A program made the position numbers and the translations under genes. This document shows positions 27,660 to 36,774 of a DNA stretch of 64,000 nucleotides, piece by piece; the stretch's first letter is position 1, and every line of letters starts with the position of its first letter. The stretch is from the IMG/VR virus record IMGVR_UViG_3300028920_000029, positions 109,363 through 173,362 of that record, one strand, 5' to 3'. The stretch is from a virus. The notes under the pieces were generated by a model. It saw only the letters and a program-made list of their open reading frames with translations. It had not been told where the DNA came from and did no database searches.

Positions 27660-28307
27660 CTACACCTCCAAAGATGTTAGTTGTTTAATGGTTTTGTATA
27701 GCTCCATCGCGTCTGATTCCTGGTACAAGTATAAATCCCCTACCTTTTTATTGTCCTCAAACTTCAGTGGAAATTCTATACTTGTAATATCTAAGGCTTC
27801 GTGCCTATTCTTTTTCTTTTCTCTACCGATCTTCGCCCTAGAAGTATCCGTGTATAAGTTTACGGCAAAATCCTTTGTCTTGTATGTTACTACCAAATCT
27901 ATACCCTGTTGACTGTCTATTAAAGGATTGTGCCATACTGAATCAAATACGTGAGTTTCCTGCAAAAGCTTGCCAAAATGAAAATCTCTTACTAAAGATG
28001 GGTACGCCCTAAACGCTCTAGCCTTTATTCCCTCTAACTGTTCTTCCGACAGAGCGGACTTATCAAACCACTCAGAGTTATGAAGTAAGTATCCCCTATA
28101 AAATTCTTCTTGTGTAGGAACTACCTGGCTTGATATTAATATAGAATAAAAAGAATCTATGAACGACGGTAGTCTCATTTCCCACTCTACGTCATTACGT
28201 CTTATAGGAGAAAACGTAAGCGCCATAGATTTAAGCCTGTCTTCTACAGCTTTAGATGACAACGCTACCGAAGTTAACGTATTTGGATACTCCTCGAACC
28301 TAGTCAT
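27660..28307 (-). CDS. Unknown protein, 215 aa
   Basis: Starts MTRFEEYPNTLTSVALSSK. The segment DSQQGIDLVVTYKTKDFAVNL resembles the core strands of PD-(D/E)XK-type enzymes, but a lysine is not at the expected place, so I do not call a nuclease. A very basic stretch (AKIGREKKKNRHE) follows. Second gene after the promoter at 28561-28588. Confidence 0.7.
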   Translation of the reverse strand: MTRFEEYPNTLTSVALSSKAVEDRLKSMALTFSPIRRNDVEWEMRLPSFIDSFYSILISSQVVPTQEEFYRGYLLHNSEWFDKSALSEEQLEGIKARAFRAYPSLVRDFHFGKLLQETHVFDSVWHNPLIDSQQGIDLVVTYKTKDFAVNLYTDTSRAKIGREKKKNRHEALDITSIEFPLKFEDNKKVGDLYLYQESDAMELYKTIKQLTSLEV

Positions 28308-28318
28308 AACTCTCCTAA

Positions 28319-28540
28319 CTATACCTTTTTAGGGTATATCTTTTCTCTAGTTCGGCTTAGTTTTCTTAGTAGTTGGATATTGTAGTCGTATAGTAATTCC
28401 CAACACTCCTCATCTGTGTGGTCCTTTCTTAGCTCTCTAATAAACGTACGTATACCCTTAACGCGTTGTAGGTCTTCTTTAGGTATTTTTTTAAGCAGCA
28501 ATTGCATCAGTCGTTGCTCAGTTATTTTCTTTCTTCCCAT
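28319..28540 (-). CDS. Small basic helical protein, 73 aa
   Basis: Starts MGRKKITEQRLMQLLLKKI with AAAGGAGAAACC upstream. Highly basic at both ends, likely nucleic-acid binding. First gene after the promoter at 28561-28588, a position often used by regulators. Function unknown. Confidence 0.7.
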   Translation of the reverse strand: MGRKKITEQRLMQLLLKKIPKEDLQRVKGIRTFIRELRKDHTDEECWELLYDYNIQLLRKLSRTREKIYPKKV

Positions 28541-28560
28541 GGTTTCTCCTTTCTATACTA

Positions 28561-28588
28561 AGTATACTGATAAATTGCTATTTGTCAA
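28561..28588 (-). promoter_or_regulatory. Promoter after the glycan locus
   Basis: TTGACA, 16 bases, TATACT, about 21 bases before the start at 28540. It overlaps the end of the neuB gene and begins a new transcript toward 23.4 kb. Confidence 0.8.
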
Positions 28589-29417
28589 GGTCTTTTCTAA
28601 GTTTTTTTCTAATAGGTATTTCGCTTTCTAGGCACCCAACACTTCCAGATCCCATACCATTTTGTAAGGTTTCTACATACTTACCTATTTTTAAACATCC
28701 TGGGGGCTCTATAGAGGACGCCTGGTCTGTGCCGTACATCGATCTATCAAGTGTTATATGATACTCTAACATTTCCGCCCCCAATAAGTACGCCGCCACA
28801 ATAAAGATTATTCCTGCATAATGATTTGAGTAGCCTATTTTATACTTATCTCCATACATATCCTTAAGTGTTGATAAACGTTTTAGATTTACATCTTTCA
28901 CTGGGGTGGGGTAGCTTGAAGTACACGACAGTATATACTCAACAGTATCTCCAAAGATTTCTAAAGCTGCGTTTAGTTCATCAATACTACTCATACCAGT
29001 GGATAGTATAACCTTTTTACCCGTACCCTTTATTTTCTTAAGTAGAACTTTGTCCGTCAACGACGCCGACGCAACCTTTATATATGGTATATCAAATTGG
29101 GATAAAAATTCTACTGAGTTAACATCCCAAGGTGTGGCAAACCAAGCGATACCCTTATACTTACAATACTTATCTATTTCTTTATATTCTCGTAATCCGA
29201 ATTCTCGAGCCCTTTTGTAATCCCCTACCGTAGCACCCCATGGAGACTCCAGATACTTATCAAGCTCCTCTTGTGTATATAAAAAATCTATATCTCTTTT
29301 CTGAAACTTAACTCCGTAACAACCACTAATAGCGGCGATATCTATAAGTTCTTTAGCCATATCCACGTCGCCATTAGCGTTTATACCTATTTCAGCTATA
29401 AGTTTTGTATTAGACAC
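28578..29417 (-). CDS. neuB: N-acetylneuraminate synthase-like (NeuB)
   Basis: 279 aa. Starts (M)SNTKLIAEIGINANGDVDMA and carries the NeuB TIM-barrel motifs VKFQKRD, WFATPWD, KVASAS, ILSTGMSS, CTSSYPTP and YSNHYAG. The usual C-terminal antifreeze (SAF) domain is absent, so it is shorter than the roughly 340-aa family standard. It should condense phosphoenolpyruvate with an N-acyl hexosamine to give a nonulosonic acid. Overlaps neuA, whose product activates that sugar. No UDP-GlcNAc epimerase is visible, so the precursor may come from the host. Confidence 0.88.
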   Translation of the reverse strand: MSNTKLIAEIGINANGDVDMAKELIDIAAISGCYGVKFQKRDIDFLYTQEELDKYLESPWGATVGDYKRAREFGLREYKEIDKYCKYKGIAWFATPWDVNSVEFLSQFDIPYIKVASASLTDKVLLKKIKGTGKKVILSTGMSSIDELNAALEIFGDTVEYILSCTSSYPTPVKDVNLKRLSTLKDMYGDKYKIGYSNHYAGIIFIVAAYLLGAEMLEYHITLDRSMYGTDQASSIEPPGCLKIGKYVETLQNGMGSGSVGCLESEIPIRKKLRKDLDK

Positions 29418-30102
29418 CGTGCTCACCCCAATACTGTTTTAAATTTTCTTCACAGATAATCAAATCTGTAACGTCGTCTATCTCTTGAAGTTGCGGTTTA
29501 TCCATCAGATATACGGAAATCTTTCCTCCCAGCCTGTTACGGTGCTTTTTTATAAAGTCTGGAGTGAATATGTATATGGACCCGTTTTCTACTATCAAAG
29601 TTTTTCTATTGTCGTCTTGGCGCATACCCCTATTCTTGTAATCATACGTTACGCTATTTGGTGTATCGTCCCAAACACACGCAGAGGTTAGCGGTACACC
29701 AGAAAATAGCGTATCTGCCTCCTCCAATACATACTGATCTAAAGCCTTATCGATATCGCCGACATATCGTAAAGGTGACGTAGCCTGAAGAAATACTACC
29801 AAGTCAATATCTTTTATACCTGAGTAATCCAATACGTGAATAATTGCGTCTTCCGATGGAGACGTATCTGTGGCCATACTTTCTGGTCTATCTACTACGC
29901 AAACCTCGGGATATCTTTCTTGTACAAACTCCATTATATCTTTGCTATCGGTAGTAACAAATACTTTACTAACTTTAGTACTATCTAACGCGGATTCTAT
30001 TGTCCAAGATACCAGCGGCTTTCCATTTATTGGTATTAAGTTTTTTCCTATAATACCCTTAGATCCACCACGAACAGGTATTATTGCAACTACGTTATTC
30101 AT
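29410..30102 (-). CDS. neuA: CMP-nonulosonate cytidylyltransferase (NeuA)
   Basis: 230 aa. Starts MNNVVAIIPVRGGSKGIIGK, the nucleotide-binding motif of acylneuraminate cytidylyltransferases, and continues with VFVTTDSKDI and VFLQATSPLR. It should couple CTP to a sialic, legionaminic or related nonulosonic acid. ATGA-type junction with a tiny upstream ORF and overlap with neuB. Confidence 0.92.
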   Translation of the reverse strand: MNNVVAIIPVRGGSKGIIGKNLIPINGKPLVSWTIESALDSTKVSKVFVTTDSKDIMEFVQERYPEVCVVDRPESMATDTSPSEDAIIHVLDYSGIKDIDLVVFLQATSPLRYVGDIDKALDQYVLEEADTLFSGVPLTSACVWDDTPNSVTYDYKNRGMRQDDNRKTLIVENGSIYIFTPDFIKKHRNRLGGKISVYLMDKPQLQEIDDVTDLIICEENLKQYWGEHGV

Positions 30103-30203
30103 ACTTTTCTAAACCCCCTAAAAGACGCATCCTTATTTTTGTATAGTCTGTCTATAGAAGCCAAAGTTGACGCGCAGTTTTTTGTGTAGTAATCCATTAT
30201 CAT
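30099..30203 (-). CDS. Tiny ORF before neuA, uncertain
   Basis: 34 codons (MIMDYYTKNCASTLASIDR) whose TGA overlaps the neuA start. No ribosome binding site is visible. Another 30-codon frame (30128-30227, MRTLVIVYDNGLL) starts at the ATGA overlap with the epimerase stop. One or both may be decay products of a lost gene in this 119-base gap. Confidence 0.3.
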   Translation of the reverse strand: MIMDYYTKNCASTLASIDRLYKNKDASFRGFRKV

Positions 30204-30221
30204 ATACTATTACTAGTGTTC

Positions 30222-31172
30222 TCATTGTATGCTCGCTTTAAAATATTCTATGGTTCTTTTTAGTCCTTCATCTATTGAAGTTTTAGCTTCGAACCCCAAC
30301 AACTCCCTAGCCAATCTCGTATCGCTTTGTCTAGTTCTATACCCTACCCGTTCAATACTTTTATCAAATACAACATTAGCGTTACTTCCACTAATGTATA
30401 CTATTTTTTCTACTAAATCTTTTATAGTTATTTGGTCATCACATGCTAAATTTATTGGAGTAGCATCCTTAGACTTTTCTGACGCCAAAAGTATTCCTTG
30501 TACTATATCCTTTACATATATAAACGATCTTGTTTGTAAACCATTACCCCACACCACTATTTCGTCTTTAGTTACGGCCTTGTTAACTAACGCAGCCACT
30601 ACGTGCGCCACCTTAGGGTCAAACTTATCTTTAGGGCCGTATGCGTTGGACGGCCTAACTATAGTAACTGGTTTTCCAGAATATTTATACATAGTTTGCC
30701 CAAGCTGTTCCATAGTTCTCTTAGCTAATCCGTAGCCTAAATTTGTTTCTTCTGGAAGGTCTAAAAACCCTGCGGATTCTGGAGTGGGTACCTCAGCGTC
30801 TCTAGCGTATACGCAGGCCGAACTCACTAACGTAACTGCTTGGATATTATTGTCCTGTATGGCTTGAAGTACATTACTTGACATAATAACATTATTATTA
30901 AATATGCTAAAGTTACTATTCATATTGTACTCTATACCTCCAACATCTGCTGCCAAATGCATTACATGATCGAAGTCTTTGATAGCTTCAACACACTGTG
31001 GTAGATTTTTAAGATTTGCAGTTACGACTTTACATCCCATAAACATATCTTGAGGAATTCTAGATAGTATACTAACATCAGCCATCTCTGATTTTAACGC
31101 CTCACATAGATGTGAACCTATGAACCCAGAGCCTCCAGTAACTAAGACTTTTTTGTTTTTCCAAAAACTCAC
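30222..31172 (-). CDS. NAD(P)-dependent sugar epimerase/reductase (GDP-fucose synthase-like)
   Basis: 316 aa, GTG start. Rossmann motif VTGGSGFIGSHL, active-site YGLAK (YxxxK) and HLAADVGGI, which resembles the HLAAKVGGI of GDP-L-fucose synthases. With Gmd and the PLP dehydratase encoded just upstream it fits the last step to GDP-fucose or, after 3-deoxygenation, GDP-colitose. Substrate not provable from sequence. Confidence 0.82.
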   Translation of the reverse strand: MSFWKNKKVLVTGGSGFIGSHLCEALKSEMADVSILSRIPQDMFMGCKVVTANLKNLPQCVEAIKDFDHVMHLAADVGGIEYNMNSNFSIFNNNVIMSSNVLQAIQDNNIQAVTLVSSACVYARDAEVPTPESAGFLDLPEETNLGYGLAKRTMEQLGQTMYKYSGKPVTIVRPSNAYGPKDKFDPKVAHVVAALVNKAVTKDEIVVWGNGLQTRSFIYVKDIVQGILLASEKSKDATPINLACDDQITIKDLVEKIVYISGSNANVVFDKSIERVGYRTRQSDTRLARELLGFEAKTSIDEGLKRTIEYFKASIQ

Positions 31173-32332
31173 TTTAGTATCTCCTCAAATGTTTTTCCTA
31201 TGTAGTCTATATCGCTATCCGTTATATACTGATGACATCCAATGTAAAATGCTTGTGACCCTAGAAATTCCGCATTCTTTAATTTACCCTTATACTCAAA
31301 TTTAAAGTTTGAATATGCTGGCTGTTGTGTAGGTATACACCCAAACAGCGGCCTCGACTCAATTCCTTTAGCTGTTAGTTTACTCATAAGCTCTTCTCTA
31401 TTTAGGTTGGTAATTATTGGATATGCTAAATAGCTTACGTTCTCGTCATACTTAGGGAGTATCAAAGCGTTCGAAATTCCTTTTAGCCTATTGTTTAGTT
31501 TCTTAACATTTTCTGATCTTACTTTAACTATTTCATCCATTTTAGCTATCTGCCCTATCCCTAACGCTGCTTGAAATTCCATAGTCTTAAAATTATATCC
31601 TACATGGGTATGCGTAAACCTTGGGTTGTTTCCTTCTTTTGGACACGTACCTTGAGCCTTCGTGCACACCAAACAATCACATGCCCTACCATTAGCTTTT
31701 AATCTCCTTATTAACTTCGCGACTTCTGCATCATCGGTAACTATAGCTCCCATCTCGCCAACCTGAATGTTGTGCGCTATATAAAAGGAATAGTCCGCAA
31801 GTAACGACATAGTGCCCACATTCTTTCCGTTTATCTTGGTTCCGTGAGCTTGTGCAGCGTCCTCAAATACAGTTAGGTTATACTTTTTGGCTAGATAGTT
31901 TATTGCGTCCATGTCGCATGGATAACCCATTAAATGTACTGGGAGTATCGCGGCGTATCCTTTCGGGTCAACCTGTAGTAACGACTCCACCTCAACAATA
32001 GACATATCAAACGTTATGGGGTTCACGTCAACATATACTGGTTTAAGTCCTGCAAGTATTAAGGCGTTTGATGTTGCTACATAAGTCAGCGGAGTAGTAA
32101 TAACTTTGCTGCCTTTAGGAACCTTATTAAGGTACTTAAGCGCTAGCAAGCCTACAAGCAGTGCAGACGTACCAGAGTTAACCGTTACACAGTATTTTGT
32201 ACCTATCTTCTTGGCAAACTCTTTTTCAAACTCCTTAACATACTTGCCTTCGGATATCTGCCCAGAGTCTAATACGGCGTTAATGGCGTCTCTTTCTTCC
32301 TTACCTATTCTAAAATCTCCTACCCTAATCAT
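31169..32332 (-). CDS. PLP-dependent sugar 3-dehydratase (ColD / RfbH type)
   Basis: 387 aa of the DegT/DnrJ/EryC1 fold. Motifs: NSGTSALL, FEDAAQAHG, and SFYIAHNIQVGEMGAI, in which His takes the place of the usual PLP lysine, the mark of 3-dehydratases. A Cys cluster (ACDCLVCTKAQGTC) before HVGYNFK resembles the iron-sulfur site of RfbH-type E1 enzymes, whereas ColD enzymes that use GDP sugars lack it. Next to gmd, the natural substrate would be GDP-4-keto-6-deoxymannose, giving a 3,6-dideoxy sugar. Confidence 0.82.
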   Translation of the reverse strand: MIRVGDFRIGKEERDAINAVLDSGQISEGKYVKEFEKEFAKKIGTKYCVTVNSGTSALLVGLLALKYLNKVPKGSKVITTPLTYVATSNALILAGLKPVYVDVNPITFDMSIVEVESLLQVDPKGYAAILPVHLMGYPCDMDAINYLAKKYNLTVFEDAAQAHGTKINGKNVGTMSLLADYSFYIAHNIQVGEMGAIVTDDAEVAKLIRRLKANGRACDCLVCTKAQGTCPKEGNNPRFTHTHVGYNFKTMEFQAALGIGQIAKMDEIVKVRSENVKKLNNRLKGISNALILPKYDENVSYLAYPIITNLNREELMSKLTAKGIESRPLFGCIPTQQPAYSNFKFEYKGKLKNAEFLGSQAFYIGCHQYITDSDIDYIGKTFEEILK

Positions 32333-32333
32333 A

Positions 32334-33299
32334 CTAGCCCTCCTTTAGCAACTTTATATCTTCGTGGACCATCATGTCTATTAATTCTTCAAAACTAACC
32401 TTAGGCTTCCACCCAAGTTCTGCCTCAATTTTTGTAGCGTTACCTACCAAAAGATCAACCTCGGCTGGCCTATACAATTCCTTATCAATCTTTACATAGT
32501 TTTCGTAGTTTAGCCCTACTCCGCCGAACGCCACCTCTAACAACTTTTTAACAGTATGTGTCTTTCCAGTTGCAATCACATAATCTTTCGGCTCGTTGTT
32601 TTGTAGCATCAAATACATAGCCTCAACATAGTCACCAGCAAATCCCCAATCTCTTTTGGAATCTAAATTACCCATACTTAAACTTTTTGACAGTCCCAAC
32701 TTTATCTTTGCAACTTCATGAGTTACCTTTCTAGTAACAAACTCCATTCCCCTACGCGGGCTTTCGTGATTGAAGCACATTCCAGAACACGCAAAAAGAT
32801 CATAACTTTCTCTATAATTTACAGTAGCCCAATGACCGAAAACTTTCGATACTCCATAAGGACTTCTAGGATAGAAAGGTGTTGTTTCAGTTTGTGGAGT
32901 TTCAACTACCTTACCGAACATCTCACTACTAGATGCTTGATAAAATTTCGTTTTAGGACTAATCAATCTTATAGCCTCAAGCACATTTACAACGCCAACA
33001 CCCGTAACGCTAGTCGTTGTAAGCGGTGCTTTCCACGAATGAGGCACAAATGACTGCGCACCAAGATTGTACACTTCATCTGGCTTAACATCTCTCAGTA
33101 TTGAAATTAAAGAAGACAGATCTGTTAAATCTCCAGATACAAATGTGATACTATCGAGCAGGTGGTCGATTCGATGTGTAGTTGTGGTACTTGAGCGTCG
33201 CTTCAACCCAAAAACATTGTATCCTTTATCTAGCAACAACTCTGCCATGTAAGATCCATCTTGCCCAGTAATACCTGTAATAAGTGCCGTTTTACGCAT
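32334..33299 (-). CDS. gmd: GDP-mannose 4,6-dehydratase
   Basis: 321 aa from 33299 ([20 protein letters not shown]), chosen over a longer frame because GGAGG lies six bases upstream. The [17 protein letters not shown] start, [17 protein letters not shown] and [10 protein letters not shown] (YxxxK) motifs are those of Gmd. Converts GDP-D-mannose to GDP-4-keto-6-deoxymannose, feeding the dehydratase and epimerase genes downstream and, if fucose is made, the GT10 enzymes. Confidence 0.93.
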   Translation of the reverse strand: MRKTALITGITGQDGSYMAELLLDKGYNVFGLKRRSSTTTTHRIDHLLDSITFVSGDLTDLSSLISILRDVKPDEVYNLGAQSFVPHSWKAPLTTTSVTGVGVVNVLEAIRLISPKTKFYQASSSEMFGKVVETPQTETTPFYPRSPYGVSKVFGHWATVNYRESYDLFACSGMCFNHESPRRGMEFVTRKVTHEVAKIKLGLSKSLSMGNLDSKRDWGFAGDYVEAMYLMLQNNEPKDYVIATGKTHTVKKLLEVAFGGVGLNYENYVKIDKELYRPAEVDLLVGNATKIEAELGWKPKVSFEELIDMMVHEDIKLLKEG

Positions 33300-33300
33300 G

Positions 33301-34425
33301 CTAATCCTCCAGTGCCTTTTTCGCCAAAATAAACCTGCGAAGTATTTTGTTGTCATCTTTTATTTCTCCAGCCACCTTAAGTGAGAAACCACTGTAGAGT
33401 AAGTACTTAATTTTTTTATCAAAGTTTTTATCTACTGTAGTTACATCTCCACTTTCCAATAAAAAATATCCTCCAGGATTTAGTAACCCTTTAACTTTAT
33501 CACAAAACTCAATAAAAGTATACCTTGTATAAAAATCTACTACTAACGAAAGTATGATATCATATTTAGCCGTAACGTTAAAATCTTCGAAGCTTATATT
33601 ATATAGGGTACAGTTCGGTATATCTAGTATTCTTTTAGCCTCATTACCTACGCTTACAAGATCGGCGTTTATATCGATAGCGTCTACATGTTTTACATAC
33701 CTACTTAACACTAGCGATATAAATCCCGTATTACACCCTATATCCAGTAGTTGCGAGTTAGCATTTATAACTGATTCTATACTGTACTTTTCCAACCTAT
33801 GTAACGTAGAACGTTGACCAGTTAGTTTTAATAGCGGACAGCTTTGATAAAAATCTCCACGACCTAATAATTGCTTTGAGGCTGTGTATGCCTCTTTTAA
33901 ACTAATTATATCGGCCACTTTTTTCTTAGCAAAATCCTCGGATATACGATAGTTAAACTTAATCAGGTCCCACGTTTTGTTAACAAGATTAAGTTCTTTT
34001 GGTGAAAAGTTACGATTTTCAAACCAATCTATACCATATCTCGGATCACCGTCTTCCCGAATAAGTATCTCAAACTTTGATACGTTAGCAAACAAAAGAA
34101 TGCACGCAAGCCTGTGAGCGCCATCGATTACACGTAAATGCTTGTTCACAATTATAGGAGACGCATAGTTATACCCGTTGGCTTGAATAGACCTAATGAG
34201 GAGTTTAAATTTTTTTACGTACATATCCGCATCATGATCGGACATACCCAATCTTTCCTGCTGCATTTTTTTATATAAGGCTATTCCAGGACCTTGCGTT
34301 TTGCTTACTAGTTCTTCTGCTGCAAGGTATCGTACCGCAATATCATATCTGTTAAACGTGTATGCCCCTCCATCTTCAACAAATTGATCCAATAACAGCT
34401 GTCTCGGTGTTGTTAGTGCGTGCAC
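33301..34425 (-). CDS. ParB-like / SAM methyltransferase fusion
   Basis: 374 aa, GTG start. Residues about 70-130 contain [19 protein letters not shown], the ParB/sulfiredoxin-like DGxHR motif; residues about 230-330 form a Rossmann methyltransferase with [15 protein letters not shown] and [11 protein letters not shown]. The N-terminal domain may bind or hydrolyse nucleotide or sense substrate; the C-terminal one should methylate a sugar or lipid intermediate, given its place in the glycan locus. Confidence 0.8.
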   Translation of the reverse strand: MHALTTPRQLLLDQFVEDGGAYTFNRYDIAVRYLAAEELVSKTQGPGIALYKKMQQERLGMSDHDADMYVKKFKLLIRSIQANGYNYASPIIVNKHLRVIDGAHRLACILLFANVSKFEILIREDGDPRYGIDWFENRNFSPKELNLVNKTWDLIKFNYRISEDFAKKKVADIISLKEAYTASKQLLGRGDFYQSCPLLKLTGQRSTLHRLEKYSIESVINANSQLLDIGCNTGFISLVLSRYVKHVDAIDINADLVSVGNEAKRILDIPNCTLYNISFEDFNVTAKYDIILSLVVDFYTRYTFIEFCDKVKGLLNPGGYFLLESGDVTTVDKNFDKKIKYLLYSGFSLKVAGEIKDDNKILRRFILAKKALED

Positions 34426-35354
34426 TAGTTTTCTCCTTGTTTAAGTATATTGTCATAAATTTTTTCATATTCTGCAACTATGTCTTTTGGGTTCCAATAT
34501 TTTCGCATCCACTCTTTATTTTTCTTTCCCCTATGTATAAGATTTTTTCTTCCTAAACCAACCAAACCATTTAAGTGACCCTCTAAATCATCAAGCCAAA
34601 CGTTATCTACGGGTAACATGTCACTTCCAGAAACTTTCTTAAATATTGATTCTACCTCGTCATCCATGGAGCAAATAGTTACGGCTCCCTGCGCTAAACC
34701 TTCAAGCGTACATCTATGATAGCTTTTTGTTACACACTCATCTATGTGGATTACACATACGGATTTTCGACGCATACACATCTCAAAACTAGTATTACTT
34801 ATAATATCTATTTCAACATTATTAAACTTACGTACCATATTATCAAGAATTTGTTTTGTCTCTGGAACCGCTTTACTTGAGTAGGTTCTATTTCCTCTTG
34901 GTAATAGTGTGGACGGAGAAAACGCTATTCTTATGTTTGTAGATTTATCAACATACTTGTACAATTCGTCATCCAAGTCTATAATATTTCTGACCCACAA
35001 ACAATTCTTATACTCTGGTAGTGTCGCGTGGAATTGTGCTATTACTAATTTTGTGTAGGGAAACTCTAATTGTGTAACCTGCCCAACGCTATGATACTGA
35101 ATGACCTGAGGTTTTGTCGTTTTTAAAAACTTGTTGTGGAAATGTACTATACTATACTTGTTAAAATTAGTATCCTTTAGTATTGGTATGTCTTTTCTTG
35201 GTATAGAATTTGACCTATCGCCGCCATAGAATTCATTTTCGTTTGGGCTAATCAACACTGCGCGGTATCTGTCGCTATACTTATTTATACACTGTACTAA
35301 GGCATCTGGTGCCCACGCTATAGGCGTCTCTTTGTAGTGTGCAACGGTTAACAC
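34425..35354 (-). CDS. Glycosyltransferase, GT-B fold (GT4-like)
   Basis: 309 aa, GTG start. C-terminal half has ...CTLEGLAQGAVTICS, the acidic E plus Gly-rich nucleotide-sugar region of GT4 enzymes, and a late HRGKKNKEWMRKYWNPKDIVAEYEKIY helix typical of family ends. No signal peptide, so cytoplasmic. Donor and acceptor unknown. Confidence 0.75.
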   Translation of the reverse strand: MLTVAHYKETPIAWAPDALVQCINKYSDRYRAVLISPNENEFYGGDRSNSIPRKDIPILKDTNFNKYSIVHFHNKFLKTTKPQVIQYHSVGQVTQLEFPYTKLVIAQFHATLPEYKNCLWVRNIIDLDDELYKYVDKSTNIRIAFSPSTLLPRGNRTYSSKAVPETKQILDNMVRKFNNVEIDIISNTSFEMCMRRKSVCVIHIDECVTKSYHRCTLEGLAQGAVTICSMDDEVESIFKKVSGSDMLPVDNVWLDDLEGHLNGLVGLGRKNLIHRGKKNKEWMRKYWNPKDIVAEYEKIYDNILKQGEN

Positions 35355-35366
35355 TTTGTATCTCCT

Positions 35367-36023
35367 TTAATTTTTTCGTTGCCCATCATTAAGCTCCTCC
35401 TTTAGTCCGTTAATTTGTTCCAGTATTGTATATTTTCTATACCCATCTCGTATATAACTATATCCGTATCTTTGACCAACTAAGGGAGGATTTATTACGT
35501 ATGACTTTCCTCTGGGATGTACATGATCCCCTAAAATTGTATCAATTGCCACATTATAACTACTACACGCATTCATGGCAATATCATAACATGAGTTGTG
35601 AATTAAGTATGCGTGAGTACACAAGGTTCTTGATGTCTTAAATACCTGATTATTATCTGTTTCTTGTAGCGTATTCCACCACGATGTACCTCCTAGATAA
35701 AACATCTCCCATTGGTGAGTACTTATAAAGTTGCGTACAACATCTAAGTGGTTATTGAAGTGATCAAATATTTTTAGGTCGTCTTCAAACACGCAGATAT
35801 ACTCTAAGTTTCGCTCCTTTGCTAAGCTAACTATTTTATGGTGTCCCATTCTACACCCAGCGTCTCTATCCTCTGTGGTTTTACCGCCGTTAATTATTAC
35901 TCCCTGTATTTCCTCAAACTTTATGTCGGGAATTTTTCCTATTTCTTTTTCAAAATCATTCCATCTTTCTTCTTTGAGGGTATCTAGTGTCAGTACAAAC
36001 GTGTTCTCAAATAAATTTTCCAT
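35367..36023 (-). CDS. Glycosyltransferase family 25-like
   Basis: 218 aa from 36023 (MENLFENTFVLTLDTLKEER), chosen for AGGAG right after the upstream stop. VLTLDTLKEERW, GCRMGHHKIVSLAKERNLEYICVFEDDLKI match GT25 enzymes of LPS and glycan synthesis; EDD is the metal/donor motif. Substrates unknown. Confidence 0.8.
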   Translation of the reverse strand: MENLFENTFVLTLDTLKEERWNDFEKEIGKIPDIKFEEIQGVIINGGKTTEDRDAGCRMGHHKIVSLAKERNLEYICVFEDDLKIFDHFNNHLDVVRNFISTHQWEMFYLGGTSWWNTLQETDNNQVFKTSRTLCTHAYLIHNSCYDIAMNACSSYNVAIDTILGDHVHPRGKSYVINPPLVGQRYGYSYIRDGYRKYTILEQINGLKEELNDGQRKN

Positions 36024-36033
36024 ACAATTACTC

Positions 36034-36774
36034 CTATAATGTTCCATATTCAAACGCGTCAAACGTAGGATTCTTACTTATATTAAGTATTTTTAAACCC
36101 TTACGTTTGGCGTGCTCGTTTAATATTTTAAAATTTTCTACTATTATATGTCTGTGAGGAACAAACCCCTTCCATCCAGGAACATTTGGTATTTCCAATA
36201 TATTATTACCAGCATACCCATACGCGTAGTCCAACTCAACGCCAACCACATATATTGGATTGCACAGCATAAGAATTGCAAAAGAAATGCAGTGTTCTAT
36301 AACAGTGTATACCGCGGTATTTCTTTCACTATACCCAGTAAATTTTTGGACCTCCTCTTGTATTGTAAGTCTACCAGGTATTCTTCGGGCGCAACAATCG
36401 TACACCTTACATAAGTCTTTGTGTAAAGGTCTATCTGTGAAATGTCTTTCATCAAATTGAAGATAGTCCACCTTTAGAAGTTTTTCAGCTTCTTCTCTCG
36501 GAGTTTGGTCAACTGATTCAGCGTAAAAAACTGGTACCCCTCTAGAGTTTATTACTTCATGTAGGTTTTTTATGGTATTGACGTTGTTAGATAACATCCA
36601 ATAGTGCATATTTACGTCGGTAAGTTTGTACCACTGGTTACAGGACATCATAATATACTTACTTCTGTACTCCTTTAGCTTATCTAAATGTGGGTTTAAG
36701 CTAGGCCCTAACCCCATAATAAAGCAAGGCTTATTTTTATGCTTACCCAGTATATCTTTAATTTGAAGTTTCAT
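36034..36774 (-). CDS. DUF115 / MAF-like protein
   Basis: 246 aa. PCFIMGLGPSLNPHLDKL is the nucleotide-type binding motif of the DUF115 family, found in flagellin-glycosylation MAF proteins and in MptE-like enzymes. A second conserved part is IYVVGVELDYAYG. In this locus it may transfer a nonulosonate to a protein or help decorate virion proteins, an inference from MAF proteins and from neuA/neuB in the same operon. Confidence 0.78.
   Translation of the reverse strand: MKLQIKDILGKHKNKPCFIMGLGPSLNPHLDKLKEYRSKYIMMSCNQWYKLTDVNMHYWMLSNNVNTIKNLHEVINSRGVPVFYAESVDQTPREEAEKLLKVDYLQFDERHFTDRPLHKDLCKVYDCCARRIPGRLTIQEEVQKFTGYSERNTAVYTVIEHCISFAILMLCNPIYVVGVELDYAYGYAGNNILEIPNVPGWKGFVPHRHIIVENFKILNEHAKRKGLKILNISKNPTFDAFEYGTL

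Noticed and set aside
27660-28307. PD-(D/E)XK nuclease
   Set aside because: The GID...V pattern lacks a lysine in the catalytic place, so the call would rest on weak likeness.
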